Assembly: GCF_040361435.1 (NCBI RefSeq)
Contig: NZ_APNL01000003.1
Span: 124,001 to 188,000, forward strand
Origin: Salinisphaera sp002433465
GTDB taxonomy: Bacteria; Pseudomonadota; Gammaproteobacteria; Nevskiales; Salinisphaeraceae
Length of the DNA stretch: 64,000 nt
Reading direction: 5' to 3'
Shown here: positions 44,401 to 53,602 of the stretch, in pieces
Position numbering within the stretch: the stretch's first letter is position 1
Layout of the letters: every line of letters starts with the position of its first letter
Position numbers and translations under genes: made by a program
Notes under the pieces: model-generated
Seen by the model: only the letters and a program-made list of their open reading frames with translations
The model's database searches: none
Told to the model about the DNA's origin: nothing

Positions 44401-45122
44401 CTGCCGTCGTTGGTCTGCTGCGCGGCATCGAGCGCGGCCAGCGCCGCGTCGCGGCGCATGGATTCATCGTCGGTCGCCGCAAAGGCGGACTGCCAGGCCT
44501 GCGCGGCCCGCATGGGCGCGTCGGCGGCCAGCCACCAGCGCGCGGCTTCGCCATACCAGTCGTAGGCACGAGCCGGATCCTGTGCGGCCAGGCGCTCATA
44601 AAGATCGGCCGCTCGTGCCGGGCGCCCGAGTTCCAGCCAGCGCGCGGCAAGCACTTCCAGCTGGTCGGCGGTCAGCGACTCGCTGCGCTCGAGGGCGTTC
44701 ATCTGGGCGATCAGTTCGCCCTGCTGGGCGTCACGGCGCGGGTCGTCGGCCTGCAGCGCGTTGAATGCCTGCCAGGAAATCTGGTGATACAGCCAGCGTG
44801 CGTTCGCGTCGGTGCTATCCGCCAACGGCTGCATCACTTCCATCGCCTTCGGAATGTTGCCGGCGGCGGCGAGCTGGCGCGCCAGCTTCAGGCGCAGCTG
44901 GTCGTCGCCGGGGTTGGCTTCCAGCAGCGCTTCGAGATAGGTGATCGAAACGCTGGAGGGATCATCCTTGCCCGTGTCGTCCTGACTGAGCGACAGGAAG
45001 CGTCGGGCCGGAAACAGCAGCACCAGCGCCACCACCAGCACCGCCGTGATGATCAGCAGCGTCAGCGGCCGGACAAACCGGGTGCGTTTTGTCGGCTCTT
45101 GTTCTTGATTGTGTTCAGCCAC
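41472..45122 (-). CDS. pelB: Pel export porin with TPR scaffold PelB
   Basis: A 1216-aa protein (about 1190 in P. aeruginosa). One N-terminal membrane helix (residues 18–42, PLTLLIITAVLVVALVLLFP) anchors a long periplasmic TPR region (about 60–880), with many repeats such as SLRAQLAQVQLWAGQPAAAL. The C-terminal 300 residues form the outer-membrane beta-barrel and end in KYQYFLGR, a typical barrel terminus. The TPRs bind PelA and guide the polymer. Its start overlaps the pelA stop by 8 bp. Confidence 0.95.
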   Translation of the reverse strand: MAEHNQEQEPTKRTRFVRPLTLLIITAVLVVALVLLFPARRFLSLSQDDTGKDDPSSVSITYLEALLEANPGDDQLRLKLARQLAAAGNIPKAMEVMQPLADSTDANARWLYHQISWQAFNALQADDPRRDAQQGELIAQMNALERSESLTADQLEVLAARWLELGRPARAADLYERLAAQDPARAYDWYGEAARWWLAADAPMRAAQAWQSAFAATDDESMRRDAALAALDAAQQTNDGSGLRMAGEFIDAYPDDPTFLDIGIEMALANNRLAQAQAWSRRYVKLRPDDEQGLERDAQIALANNQLDEALAGLQRLVNRNPDNVSLRAQLAQVQLWAGQPAAALANYKWLAQRSSSDEYDNQIIDLGTDLNDTAAVLAALQRIQSRHPLSTSQRRLLVDVLNSEGDPDRAISMLSNWVNEGSPDEDLWVRLARLQELNGDLPGALATWNEIASRFGRGLEESQARGRLLTRQWQVDEALAVMTSLPNKPGTATDEEVFYWETVGELAWNQNRPAVARDAYYQLYLGRKLDETGYLRLAQAAVVTGRMDMAMEVARTDWRENQHGDMIVTMLAAAQRENRPDLTRELIAMAQTRPAVFEQSADYWQLYGDYQYQQRDLARARRAYLKSLSLAPDDAGTRSALLATLADGGYTEELARYVNAWSDDAKNDSRQWPVFAMAYSRLGQTRTALPWYDRAVQRDPDNYLLVLDYADALERGRRFDSARRMREYALTELRPRLMNHLQAQGKLTREQREQDGRILSVQATMLGADEGRDWLRRALDGRSGDELTPTDVEMLFGYYLSEEEPAYSRYWLLQAHRRRIATEDWQELAVALQANDQVAMQRILEGSRPDGGIGIADRITALRQLDYRARALVLALEHERPDEPYVTGIDVVPRYAAELYQTMPQNFGTELIVRSISDLDINSESVFLRLSGEKLSTRVELGARQLSADDDLVDLDGLEDEQFANVVLNWRERRGLTTVRVGAVSTDAKDIAQLGLRQDWQLTSNVGASVFLDINTLADDTAQLRALGLRDDLGVGLEWVLNPRDSLSLTATYSQYHSREDRNDLGDGYGVEASFAHSLMVGPTHQVQARIFADTSQNFLEDDLPSDMAARLPAGTNLNDVVPTRYTFLGAGLSFARGIPGEEYPLVASPRYQLNIDTGYVLPDNEFGISANVAIGSRVFGSDELSLNFGVDQTGSQTQDNSYSGSIKYQYFLGR

Positions 45123-47970
45123 AGTCGATCCTTACAGGTCCCGACGTGCTGCCTGTATAGCGCAGCGTTACCGTATTGCCCCCACCCCGACGCGATGCGC
45201 CGTCTGCCGAGACCCGACACCCCGTGGTGCCGGCCAACTCGATCTCCAGTGGCACGTGCTCCGCGGCCATCTCCAGGGTTACGTCGCCGCCGGCGTTACG
45301 CCATTGCGTGATGCGTCCGTTCGAGCGCCGCACATACGGTGTCGACGGCTCGCGTTGCTGCAGCTGCAACGTCACCCGCGGCTCGCCCGAAAGCGACACA
45401 TAGCGCCCGGGGCGCAGATCGCTCACACCGACAACGCCACTGGAGGCCGCCATATCCGGCCAACCCAGAGATGCGGGCAGCCTGAGGGTACGCATATGCG
45501 TGGCACCGGTGATCTGCCAGCCGCCGTCGAGGCGTCGGGCAACCCCGGCGTCATACCAGTTGCGTGCGATACGACTGTATTCGCTGGCAAACAGCGGCAG
45601 CGTGCGCTGACTGCGCGCATAGGCATAGACATCCTTGAGCGCATTCAGCGAGGCCGGGCGGCCGGCGGAGTAAAAATGGTAATAGATATCGATGGGCTTG
45701 AGGCGCCGCGGCTCGTCGGTGAGCTTGAACGTCTCGATTACGCGCCGAAAACCCCAGTAGGGCCCGGTCATGTCGTTGGTATAGACGTTTTCGTTGATTA
45801 CAGGGGCATACACCTGCATGTGCTTGCCCTGCGGCCGCAACATGGGGGTGACGTCGAGCAGCGTCGGGTTATCCGACATGATGTGCGTATTGCCGCCGTT
45901 GAGATTTTCGAGCCCCAGACGGTCCGCGATCGCGAGCGCCTTTTCCGGCGGCAGTGCGTTGCCGCTCCACAGCACCGTCGTGACCCGCTTCCCGGGCGGC
46001 GCCAGGTTTTCATTGATGTAACGCGTCGAGCCGGCGACTTCTTTCTCCAACGAGAAGCGGTAACCCTTGATCGGCAGATTGTAGGCAAACCCGGCCGCGG
46101 TCCGCCCCTCGCCGGCGAGGTCGCCTTCTTCCAAGGCAGGCCAGTCGAACGGGTGGCTGAAGGTATGCGATGCAATCTCGACCCAGGGCAGCTTGAAGAT
46201 CTCGCGCGCAATGGGTTCCAGCTGGCTGGACAGTTCCGGATACAGCCCTTCCGGCGACAGCTCGCCCTCGATCACCGATACCGTCGTCGGCACGCGATAT
46301 TGCTTGAATATGCGATCGAGCATGACCTGGCTGGTGAACGGGTTGCCCGGAAACGCGGCCCGGTTCATGAACGCGTCGCCGTCCACCTCGGTCATCCAGT
46401 AGCGGGAACCGTTTTCGGTGGTCGCATCCGCAACGGGCATATCCGGCAGCGCCAGGGCCCGCTTCAAGAATGCGAACGGGTCGAGAATCCAGCGCGCCTG
46501 ATCGGCCATGCCTTGCTGGACGAGCCACGGCGAGAGCGCCACGCCGCCCCAGCTGCCGGTGGCGATCGGCACGAAGTTCGCACCGTTGCCGTCGCGCATG
46601 GACAGATGCGCCGTAAGACCGTCGCCGACCAGCTCATAGCCCGTTTCATTGGTGGCCGGCGTACTCGGCATGCCCTCGAAGCCGAGCATGTCGTCATGGT
46701 CGACGACCTCGAGCCCCTCGTCGGAAATCGACGGCACCACCTGCAAACCGGTCAGGTCAGACAGTTCGCCGGTCACCGGGATGCCGGGCGAGCCGAACAT
46801 GGCCACCTGCACACCATCGCGCATCTGCTTGAGAAGCCAGTCGCGGTAGGCCGACTGCGCGCCCACGCGCCCGTTGAGCCAACTCACCACACCGACGTAG
46901 CGGCCGCGCAATGTATCTTCCGGCAGCGGGCCGTCCACATCCTTATAGACTGCGCCGTACCCAAGGTACTCGAGCGGCATGGCGATATTAAGGTGCGCGT
47001 TCGAATACGCGACCTCGTTGTACTCGACTTCCGAAGCATCGAAGAGCACGAGCACCTTGCGCGGCATCGGCTCGATCGAGCCCACACCTACCTGGTTGAG
47101 CGCACCATTGCTCACCCAGGGCACGATGCCATCGTCGGCGATACGGCGCGCGGTCTGTCGGGCGAGCTCGCGGTCGGCCGGGGCGACATAGTCGATTGCG
47201 ATTGCCGGCAGGCCGTAGTCGTTTCGCACCTCGCGCAGGCGGTCGAGCACGTACTGCGTGTCTTCCGGTTTGACGTCGCGATAGCTTTGCGTACGCACGT
47301 CCCACGACTGGTACAGCGATTCGGCTGCCACACCGACGATATCGCCGCGCACCCGATCCAGAACCTCGAAGCCGCGGTTGAGCAGCAGCTTGATACCCGG
47401 AAATTCTGAACGAATACGTTTGATCAGCGCGACCAGCGCCTGCTGCTGCTCGGCCGCCGACTTTTCGTCAGTGGCAAAGAGCCGGTAGCTGTCGAGCGTA
47501 TCCAGAAACAGCGCGCGGTAGCCTTGGTTCCAGAGCGGGCGAATGCGCTCATTAACGATGTAGTCGCCCCACTTCTTCTGGGTAAGATCCGCGGCCTGGC
47601 TGTTCCAGCCCTCATTGCGTGCCTTGAGCGCCTCACTGGGCAGGCTCTCGCCAGCCCGCCAGTGCTCGGCTTCGCCGAGGCTTACATAGGCGAACGCTTG
47701 GGTACCGTACTTCTCGAGTTCGTCGAGCTGGCCTTCAGCCATATGCTCCGACTCGACCACGGCCCAGTCGTACTGCGCGAGCATATCCACGGGCACATCG
47801 TTGCCGTAGTAAATCGCCACACTCGGCTGGTCGTCGACATCGGCGTGCGCGTTGGTCACCACAAGCATCGCCACCAGGGCAACGAACAGGGCCCGCCCCA
47901 TGCGCTGCCATGTGCGAGCACGGTGGGCGTCGGCACACGTTTCGTCTAAGAACGGGCGAAAAGTGCTCAC
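45115..47970 (-). CDS. pelA: Pel hydrolase/deacetylase PelA
   Basis: A 951-aa periplasmic enzyme. A hydrophobic segment with signal-like end (about 25–44, VVTNAHA) precedes the GH166 glycoside-hydrolase domain (50–300: SVAIYYGNDVPVDMLAQYDW, AESLYQSW). A Rossmann-like region follows. The deacetylase domain carries TEVDGDAF (metal-binding Asp pair) and ASHTFSHPFDW (two His), the residues needed in P. aeruginosa PelA, and a C-terminal beta domain. It partly deacetylates Pel and can cut it. It is first in the pelABCDEFG operon. Confidence 0.95.
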   Translation of the reverse strand: MSTFRPFLDETCADAHRARTWQRMGRALFVALVAMLVVTNAHADVDDQPSVAIYYGNDVPVDMLAQYDWAVVESEHMAEGQLDELEKYGTQAFAYVSLGEAEHWRAGESLPSEALKARNEGWNSQAADLTQKKWGDYIVNERIRPLWNQGYRALFLDTLDSYRLFATDEKSAAEQQQALVALIKRIRSEFPGIKLLLNRGFEVLDRVRGDIVGVAAESLYQSWDVRTQSYRDVKPEDTQYVLDRLREVRNDYGLPAIAIDYVAPADRELARQTARRIADDGIVPWVSNGALNQVGVGSIEPMPRKVLVLFDASEVEYNEVAYSNAHLNIAMPLEYLGYGAVYKDVDGPLPEDTLRGRYVGVVSWLNGRVGAQSAYRDWLLKQMRDGVQVAMFGSPGIPVTGELSDLTGLQVVPSISDEGLEVVDHDDMLGFEGMPSTPATNETGYELVGDGLTAHLSMRDGNGANFVPIATGSWGGVALSPWLVQQGMADQARWILDPFAFLKRALALPDMPVADATTENGSRYWMTEVDGDAFMNRAAFPGNPFTSQVMLDRIFKQYRVPTTVSVIEGELSPEGLYPELSSQLEPIAREIFKLPWVEIASHTFSHPFDWPALEEGDLAGEGRTAAGFAYNLPIKGYRFSLEKEVAGSTRYINENLAPPGKRVTTVLWSGNALPPEKALAIADRLGLENLNGGNTHIMSDNPTLLDVTPMLRPQGKHMQVYAPVINENVYTNDMTGPYWGFRRVIETFKLTDEPRRLKPIDIYYHFYSAGRPASLNALKDVYAYARSQRTLPLFASEYSRIARNWYDAGVARRLDGGWQITGATHMRTLRLPASLGWPDMAASSGVVGVSDLRPGRYVSLSGEPRVTLQLQQREPSTPYVRRSNGRITQWRNAGGDVTLEMAAEHVPLEIELAGTTGCRVSADGASRRGGGNTVTLRYTGSTSGPVRIDCG

Positions 47971-48559
47971 GCACGAACTCCGTCACAAAAACCGCGCCCG
48001 GCAACACATCCGCCCAGCGCCAGCGATACGCGCGTGTACCGCGCTCTCAACCTCGGCGCGAAAACAAAGGATCGCGCGCACGAAAAACTTTCAGCAGAGG
48101 CGCCCCGCCTTGCCCGATCACCACGTGCATTCGATGTCATCGCCACAGCGATAGTCACCGTGATTTCCTGCCGCTGCTCACGGGAATAAGCACGGAGCCA
48201 GAACCAGCGGGATGGATCGACAAATCAAGCGAGAGCCACGAACGATTAACGTCGCACCGCCCAGCCTGCGAGTTATTGCCACCCACCGACGTGCAACCTC
48301 GCGACCCAGCCAGATCAAAGCCGTCCGCCATCATTGCCTCTTCTGTGATGTCCCCCAAACCGTCGGGTATTGCTGATACCCAACGCCAACAATCTAGCAC
48401 GAAACCCAAACGGAAACGCACTGCAGAAAAAGAAAATATGACTTTTCTAGGACGGGATCGGGGCTAAACCCCGTGGGCGAGCTAGGCAGCACCCACGATT
48501 GACGCCAAAGTGACAGTTTCGGTCATAAAACTGACGATTCTTGTCGTCAGTATTAACCC
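47971..48559. promoter_or_regulatory. Upstream region of pelA, with a small palindrome
   Basis: A 589-bp gap between pelA and wecA, both on the minus strand, which must carry the pel promoter. GGGTAT-TGCTG-ATACCC at 48365–48381 is a 6-bp inverted repeat about 395 bp before the pelA start and a possible operator. No clear sigma-54 site or FleQ box was identified by eye. Open frames here have no recognisable product. Confidence 0.4.
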
Positions 48560-49612
48560 TTAGACGGCGGGCGCCGCAACGCGCTGGCGCACGCGCGCCC
48601 AGAGCGCGTTCGTGGCAAGGCAATAGCAGGCAAAGACCACCATAAACACGGCGCATCGCGCCGACTCGCTCACGCCGAGCCCCTGGGTTACCAGTCCCGT
48701 GCCCATGAACGCGCCAGCCACGGCGAGCCACGCATAAAGCGCCCAGCCGGGGCTCAGCCCCAGGCGCTGTAGCAGATGGTGAAAATGGTAGCTGTCCGCT
48801 GCCAGCGGGCTTTTGCCGCGCATCACCCGCGAAACCATCAGATACACCGTGTCGGCCAGCGGCAGCCCGAACAACCACACAGCCGTAATGGGTTCGATGA
48901 CCGCATGCGGGCCCTGGGCTGCCTGGATAGTGAACCAGGTCAGAATGAAGCCGAGCACCAGAGACCCCGCGTCGCCCAGGAAAATGCGGGCATGCTTTTG
49001 CCAGGGCATACGAAGATTGAAGGCAAGAAAACCCAGTACGCTGCCAAGCGTCACGCAAAGCAGCACGACGTTGACCGCGCTGGTACCGGCTGCCAGCGCA
49101 AGAATCGTCGCCACGATCATCACCGAGAAACCGCCGGCCAGGCCGTCCATGCCATCGACCATATTCACGGCGTTAATAATGCCCACCGCGGCAAAGATGC
49201 TGAACCAGATGGCGTGACCGCCGAGCTCGAAATCCTCGGCGCCGAAGATCGCGCCCAGATTCTGCAAGTACACCTCGCCGAAAAAGCACATGCCCGCGCC
49301 TACCGCCAGCGTTTGCAGCGCGAGCCGTACCGGCGCCGGCACATGCTTCCTGTCGTCGAGCGCACCGAGCACCAGCAGTACGGTAATACCGAAGGCAAAA
49401 CCGGCAAACTGACGCGACGGCACCATGCCAATCCCAAGCAACATCACGGTGAGCGCGATGGCAACCCCGCCACAAAGTGGCGTCGCCAGCGAGTGGGCCT
49501 TACGGCCGCCGGGGTGATCGACATGGCCGATCTTGTGACACAAAGGGCGCAATACAAGTATCGCAACCGCACTCAAGGCAAACGCAATGAGGCCGATAAA
49601 CGTGTTGATCAT
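48560..49612 (-). CDS. wecA: Undecaprenyl-phosphate GlcNAc-1-phosphate transferase (WecA type)
   Basis: A 350-aa inner-membrane enzyme with about 11 helices, of the MraY/WecA superfamily. Motifs are LGALDDRKHVPAP, the catalytic NAVNMVDGMDGLAGG, FNLRMPWQKHARIFLGDAGS and HFHHLLQRLGL near the C-terminus. It starts lipid-linked polysaccharide synthesis by moving a sugar-1-phosphate, usually GlcNAc, to undecaprenyl phosphate. It lies at the start of the surface-polysaccharide region. The start at 49612 (Met26 of the longest frame) precedes the first helix; no strong ribosome site is visible. Confidence 0.9.
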   Translation of the reverse strand: MINTFIGLIAFALSAVAILVLRPLCHKIGHVDHPGGRKAHSLATPLCGGVAIALTVMLLGIGMVPSRQFAGFAFGITVLLVLGALDDRKHVPAPVRLALQTLAVGAGMCFFGEVYLQNLGAIFGAEDFELGGHAIWFSIFAAVGIINAVNMVDGMDGLAGGFSVMIVATILALAAGTSAVNVVLLCVTLGSVLGFLAFNLRMPWQKHARIFLGDAGSLVLGFILTWFTIQAAQGPHAVIEPITAVWLFGLPLADTVYLMVSRVMRGKSPLAADSYHFHHLLQRLGLSPGWALYAWLAVAGAFMGTGLVTQGLGVSESARCAVFMVVFACYCLATNALWARVRQRVAAPAV

Positions 49613-50298
49613 AGTGAAACAGCTACCGTTCAGCCCTCGTAGAAACCAGTTTTGGCTCTTGTCGCGGCGCAATATTACAACGGACATTATGACGATTGCT
49701 TGAATGCCACCTTAATAGGGCGCTGGTATCGCGCCCGGCCGTGGGAAATAACACCCAAAAATAAGCGCCGATCGGAGCCTTTGGGCTCGGAAGTCATGCC
49801 TACAATTCAGCGGCTTGCCGACTGCCCCTCATGTCGATTATCAAGCGGCGCGGCGTGCACCCCGGGTTACCCACCTTATTGCCGGTCGTAGACACCCTGC
49901 CCGTCAAATGGCGCAAGAATGCGCAAATTCGCGCCACCTGGCAGTCCCCTCGAAACCGAAGCCGGCCAGCAAAGACTCGTCCCCACCAAGTCGTCCAAAA
50001 CAGGCAATGCAAGCATCGCCATCCCGGCCTGCAACTCCCTCGCCCACCCGAATTACCGGGGACCCTACCCGTCGGGCGACTTAGCGAAGCGTAAGCCGAC
50101 AAAGAACACTGCCCCAACTGACCCGGCAACTTATAAAGCCCGATTACGGCCCTTAATGAAGCCGTCGATAAAAGCGACCGCCCCAACCCGATATCGAGCC
50201 CGCTCATCCTTCGAGCGACCAAGCCCAGCACAAGCCGAACAATAAAGCGATAAATATAATCCAATCAGACGATTACGATCGCTTCTTAAACCGGCCAA
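49613..50298. other. Intergenic region with one degenerate REP-like hairpin
   Basis: A 686-bp gap. GTCGGGCGACTTAGCGAAGC followed by GTAAGCCGAC at 50071–50100 is a degenerate copy of the hairpin family seen at 51.4–51.8 kb. Several overlapping frames exist on both strands but none has a ribosome site, recognisable domain or protein-like composition. Confidence 0.55.
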
Positions 50299-51306
50299 TC
50301 AAACCTCGTAATACCCGCGATACCATTCCACGAAGTTCTTCACCCCCTCCTGCACGCGGACCTGGGGACGGTACCCCACGGCTTCGAACAAGCCGGTCAC
50401 ATCCGCGCTGGTCGCCTCGATATCGCCGGCCTGCATGGGAAGCATCTCTTTTTCTGCTTCGATACCCAGGCATTCCTCCAACCGATGGATATAGTCCATC
50501 AGCGGCACCGGGTCCCCATTGCCGATATTGTAGATTCGCCACGGCGCACAGCTTGTGCCCAACGTCGGCGCGTCGCTCGACCAGTTCGGGTCGGGCTCAG
50601 CGGGCTTGTAAAGAATGCGAACCACGCCTTGGGCGATATCGTCCACATAGGTGAAATCGCGCCGATGCTGCCCGTGGTTGAATACCGGGATCGGCTCGCC
50701 CGCCAGCATCTTGCGCGTGAACAGAAACAGCGCCATATCCGGGCGCCCCCACGGCCCATACACCGTGAAGAAACGCAGCCCCGTCGTCGGCAAACCGTAA
50801 AGATGCGAATAAGAATGGGCCATCAACTCAGTTGCGCGCTTGGACGCCGCATAGATCGCCGCCGGATGATCAGCCGTGCCCTGCGGCGAAAACGGCATGT
50901 CGGTCGACAGGCCATACGCCGAACTCGTCGACGCATACACGAGGTGCCCAACCTTCGTATGCCGGCACCCTTCCAGCACGTTTAAAGTCCCCGTCACATT
51001 GCTATCGATATAGTCATGAGGGTGCGTCAACGAATGCCGCACCCCCGCCTGCGCCGCCAGATGCACCACGCCATCGAAGCGGTGCTTCTCAAACAACGCC
51101 GGCATCGCCTCGCGATCGGCGATGTTCATATGAACAGATTCGAACCCGTCGCGTGCAATCAAGCGATCAAAACGCGCCTGCTTAAGCGTCGGATCGTAAT
51201 ACGGGTCCAGATTGTCGACGCCAACAACCGTTTCGCCGCGATCCAGCAAAAGATGCGCAACATGCGAACCGATAAAGCCGGCCGCACCGGTGACGAGTAC
51301 CTTCAT
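50299..51306 (-). CDS. NAD-dependent nucleotide-sugar epimerase (UDP-glucuronate 4-epimerase-like)
   Basis: A 335-aa extended SDR. NAD motif TGAAGFIGSHVAHLLL, AAQAGVRHSLTHPHDYIDSN, the catalytic Ser/Tyr/Lys in YASTSSAYG and IYAASKRATE, and the RFFTVYGPWGRPDMAL motif point to the UDP-glucuronate 4-epimerase group (LspL/Cap1J). It would interconvert UDP-glucuronate and UDP-galacturonate. A nucleotide-sugar dehydrogenase lies upstream on the same strand beyond a 600-bp repeat array, giving a likely uronate-sugar route. The start at 51306 fits the family N-terminus. Confidence 0.88.
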   Translation of the reverse strand: MKVLVTGAAGFIGSHVAHLLLDRGETVVGVDNLDPYYDPTLKQARFDRLIARDGFESVHMNIADREAMPALFEKHRFDGVVHLAAQAGVRHSLTHPHDYIDSNVTGTLNVLEGCRHTKVGHLVYASTSSAYGLSTDMPFSPQGTADHPAAIYAASKRATELMAHSYSHLYGLPTTGLRFFTVYGPWGRPDMALFLFTRKMLAGEPIPVFNHGQHRRDFTYVDDIAQGVVRILYKPAEPDPNWSSDAPTLGTSCAPWRIYNIGNGDPVPLMDYIHRLEECLGIEAEKEMLPMQAGDIEATSADVTGLFEAVGYRPQVRVQEGVKNFVEWYRGYYEV

Positions 51307-51423
51307 AACAATCCCTGCCGAATGGATAAAGCGCTGCCGAATGGATAAAGCGCAGCAACCCAACGCCGCAAGCCGCGCAGTATAACGCCCGCAACCCAGC
51401 TACACGGCCGATACAAAGCCCAC

Positions 51424-51834
51424 GTAGGTCGGCTTGGCGAAGCGTAAGCCGACAAAGCGACGAAAGCGCGAGCCACCCGAATTGACAGGCCGTAGGTTGG
51501 CTTAGGCCGAAGGCCGTAAGCCAACATGATCGCGCCTCGAAGGCGATTCCAGGCGCATTGGCCCGCCGGGCCACCAGGCCAAGCCCCTGTTGGATTACGC
51601 TGCGCTAATCCAACCTACGTAACGCGTGGCCCAAGCCTCGTAGCCCGTAGGTTGGCTTAGGCCGAAGACCGTAAGCCAACATGAACGCGCCCCGAAGGCG
51701 ATTCCGAGCGCATTGGCACGCGGGGCCACCAGGCCACATCCCTGTTGGATTACGCTGCGCTAATCCAACCTACGTAAAGCGTGGCCGGAGCCTCATCGCC
51801 CCGTAGGTCGGCTTAGCCGAAGGCGTAAGCCGAC
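51424..51834. repeat. Array of six REP-like hairpins with a 155-bp tandem duplication
   Basis: Six palindromes of the GTAGGTYGGMTTA…TAAKCCRAC type lie at 51424–51453, 51492–51525, 51589–51618, 51647–51680, 51744–51773 and 51803–51834. Hairpins 3 and 5 are in the opposite sense to the others. Units 2+3 are repeated as 4+5 exactly 155 bp further on, with the spacer also conserved. The array fills most of the gap between the epimerase and dehydrogenase genes. Spacers are of unequal length, so this is not a CRISPR. Confidence 0.88.
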
Positions 51835-51903
51835 AGGAGCTCAAGCCCCAACTTTACACACCAAACAAGCCGCCTAACGCCACCTGAGCAAACCGCCTAA
51901 AAC

Positions 51904-53190
51904 CTAAAGCCGCCCGTCCGTCTCCTCTGCGCCAAATGCATACTTCACGTCGTAAACAATATGCTCGGGCTTACAAAGCGCGCGAATCGCAGCCGCCCCC
52001 ATCGCCTGAAATTCGCGATGCGCCACCGCGACCACGGCGGCGTCGTACGTGCCCGCTTCAGGCGACTCCACCGTACGCAAACCGTACTCGTGCTCAACCT
52101 TGTCGGCGTCCGCCCACGGGTCGTAGATATCGACCACGACATCCATCTCCATCAGCTCGTGCACGATATCCACCACCCGTGTATTGCGGATATCCGGGCA
52201 GTTCTCCTTGAACGTAATCCCCATCATCAACACACGCGCCCCGTGCACCTGGATCTTGCGCCGAAGCATCAGGCGAATCACCTCGTACGTGATATAGCGG
52301 CCCATACCGTCGTTGATACGCCGCCCGGCCAGGATCATCTCTGGGTGATAGCCCGCGGCTTGCGCCTTGTAGGTGAGGTAATAAGGGTCCACGCCAATGC
52401 AATGCCCGCCGACAAGGCCCGGCCGGAACGGCAGGAAATTCCATTTGGTGCCGGCTGCTTTCAATACCTCTTCGGTATCGATACCCAAACGCGTAAAGAT
52501 CTTCGACAGCTCGTTGACCAGCGCCACATTGATATCGCGCTGTACGTTCTCGATTACCTTCGCCGCTTCGGCGACTGCAATACTGGAAGCGCGATGGATA
52601 CCGGCCGGCACGATCGTGCCGTAAAGCGCGACCAAACGGTCCGCGACTTCATCGGTCGAGCCCGATACCACCTTGGTGATATTCGCCAAGCCGTGCGCCG
52701 CATCCCCGGGGTTCGCCCGCTCCGGGCTATAACCCACGAAAAAGCCCTCGTTGAATACAAGGCCGGACAGCGAAGCCAGAATCGGCACACAGCGCTCTTC
52801 GGTCGCGCCCGGGTAGACCGTGGATTCATACACCACGATATCCCCGGCCTTCAGATACGGCCCGATCGTGCGAGACGCGGCAATCAATGGGCCAAAGTCC
52901 GGCACGTTAGAGTCCGTTACGGGGGTTGGCACCGTCACGATATAAATATTCGCGTCGGCAAGCGCCTCGGCGTCGGCCGAAAACCGCACGCCGGAACTGC
53001 GCAGATCCTCCGCGCTGACCTCGCGCGTAAAATCGTAGCCGTCCGCAAGCTGCTCGATACGACGCCCATCGATATCGAAACCCAGCGTGTCGTAATGCCG
53101 GCCGAAGGCGACGGCCAGGGGCAAGCCCACATATCCCAAGCCGATGACGGCAATCGATACCGAACCGTCGAAATGATCAACCGCAGCCAT
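51904..53190 (-). CDS. UDP-GlcNAc/UDP-glucose-type nucleotide-sugar dehydrogenase (TviB/WbpO-like)
   Basis: A 428-aa dehydrogenase. The N-terminal NAD motif is VIGLGYVGLPLAVAFG; TVPTPVTDSNVPDFGPLIAA, YESTVYPGATEE and the catalytic Cys in LVGGHCIGVDPYYLTYKA follow. The overall form resembles the TviB/WbpO group that oxidises UDP-N-acetylhexosamines, rather than UDP-glucose dehydrogenases, though exact substrate cannot be fixed from sequence alone. It supplies an acidic sugar nucleotide for surface polysaccharide. It is divergent from rmlB across 412 bp. Confidence 0.88.
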   Translation of the reverse strand: MAAVDHFDGSVSIAVIGLGYVGLPLAVAFGRHYDTLGFDIDGRRIEQLADGYDFTREVSAEDLRSSGVRFSADAEALADANIYIVTVPTPVTDSNVPDFGPLIAASRTIGPYLKAGDIVVYESTVYPGATEERCVPILASLSGLVFNEGFFVGYSPERANPGDAAHGLANITKVVSGSTDEVADRLVALYGTIVPAGIHRASSIAVAEAAKVIENVQRDINVALVNELSKIFTRLGIDTEEVLKAAGTKWNFLPFRPGLVGGHCIGVDPYYLTYKAQAAGYHPEMILAGRRINDGMGRYITYEVIRLMLRRKIQVHGARVLMMGITFKENCPDIRNTRVVDIVHELMEMDVVVDIYDPWADADKVEHEYGLRTVESPEAGTYDAAVVAVAHREFQAMGAAAIRALCKPEHIVYDVKYAFGAEETDGRL

Positions 53191-53602
53191 GCGTTATCCC
53201 TAAAACGAAGAGCCGGTTCGAACGGACCACAAAGCCCCTTGTGAACAGATGCGAACGCGATGCTAGCGGAATTAGCCGCTATTCCCAATTACATTCGAAT
53301 GCTACCCATCGCATATATCCCTTGGGGTAGAAAACGCGCCTTACGAACAAAACCGGTGTGCAAGACCCAGCGCCGGGACGTCGTTTCAACCAGCGGCAAT
53401 GAACGGACACGCCACCGCTAGCCGGGCCTGATATCCCAATAATCATCGTAAATCCGGGGAGACATACCGCGGCCGCCCAGCTTCGGCCAACCCACAAGTC
53501 AATCCGCACTCTGATAAACTCGCGCCTCGTTGCCAGCACGAATGGTCGACAGCAACGCTCGTCAGCCGCTAATCAAGCGGGCCTCGTAAAACACAGTCGA
53601 TA
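53191..53602. other. Divergent intergenic region, dehydrogenase and rmlB
   Basis: A 412-bp gap that must hold divergent promoters for the polysaccharide genes. No repeat family of the window, hairpin terminator or JUMPStart-like element was found by eye. Confidence 0.5.

Noticed and set aside
49800..50264. Possible gene in the gap between the epimerase and wecA
   Set aside because: The frame has a Gly/Arg/Leu-rich translation resulting from repeat-like DNA, no ribosome site and no family.
51424..51834. CRISPR array
   Set aside because: The repeats are palindromes in both orientations with unequal, partly duplicated spacers; no cas genes are present.
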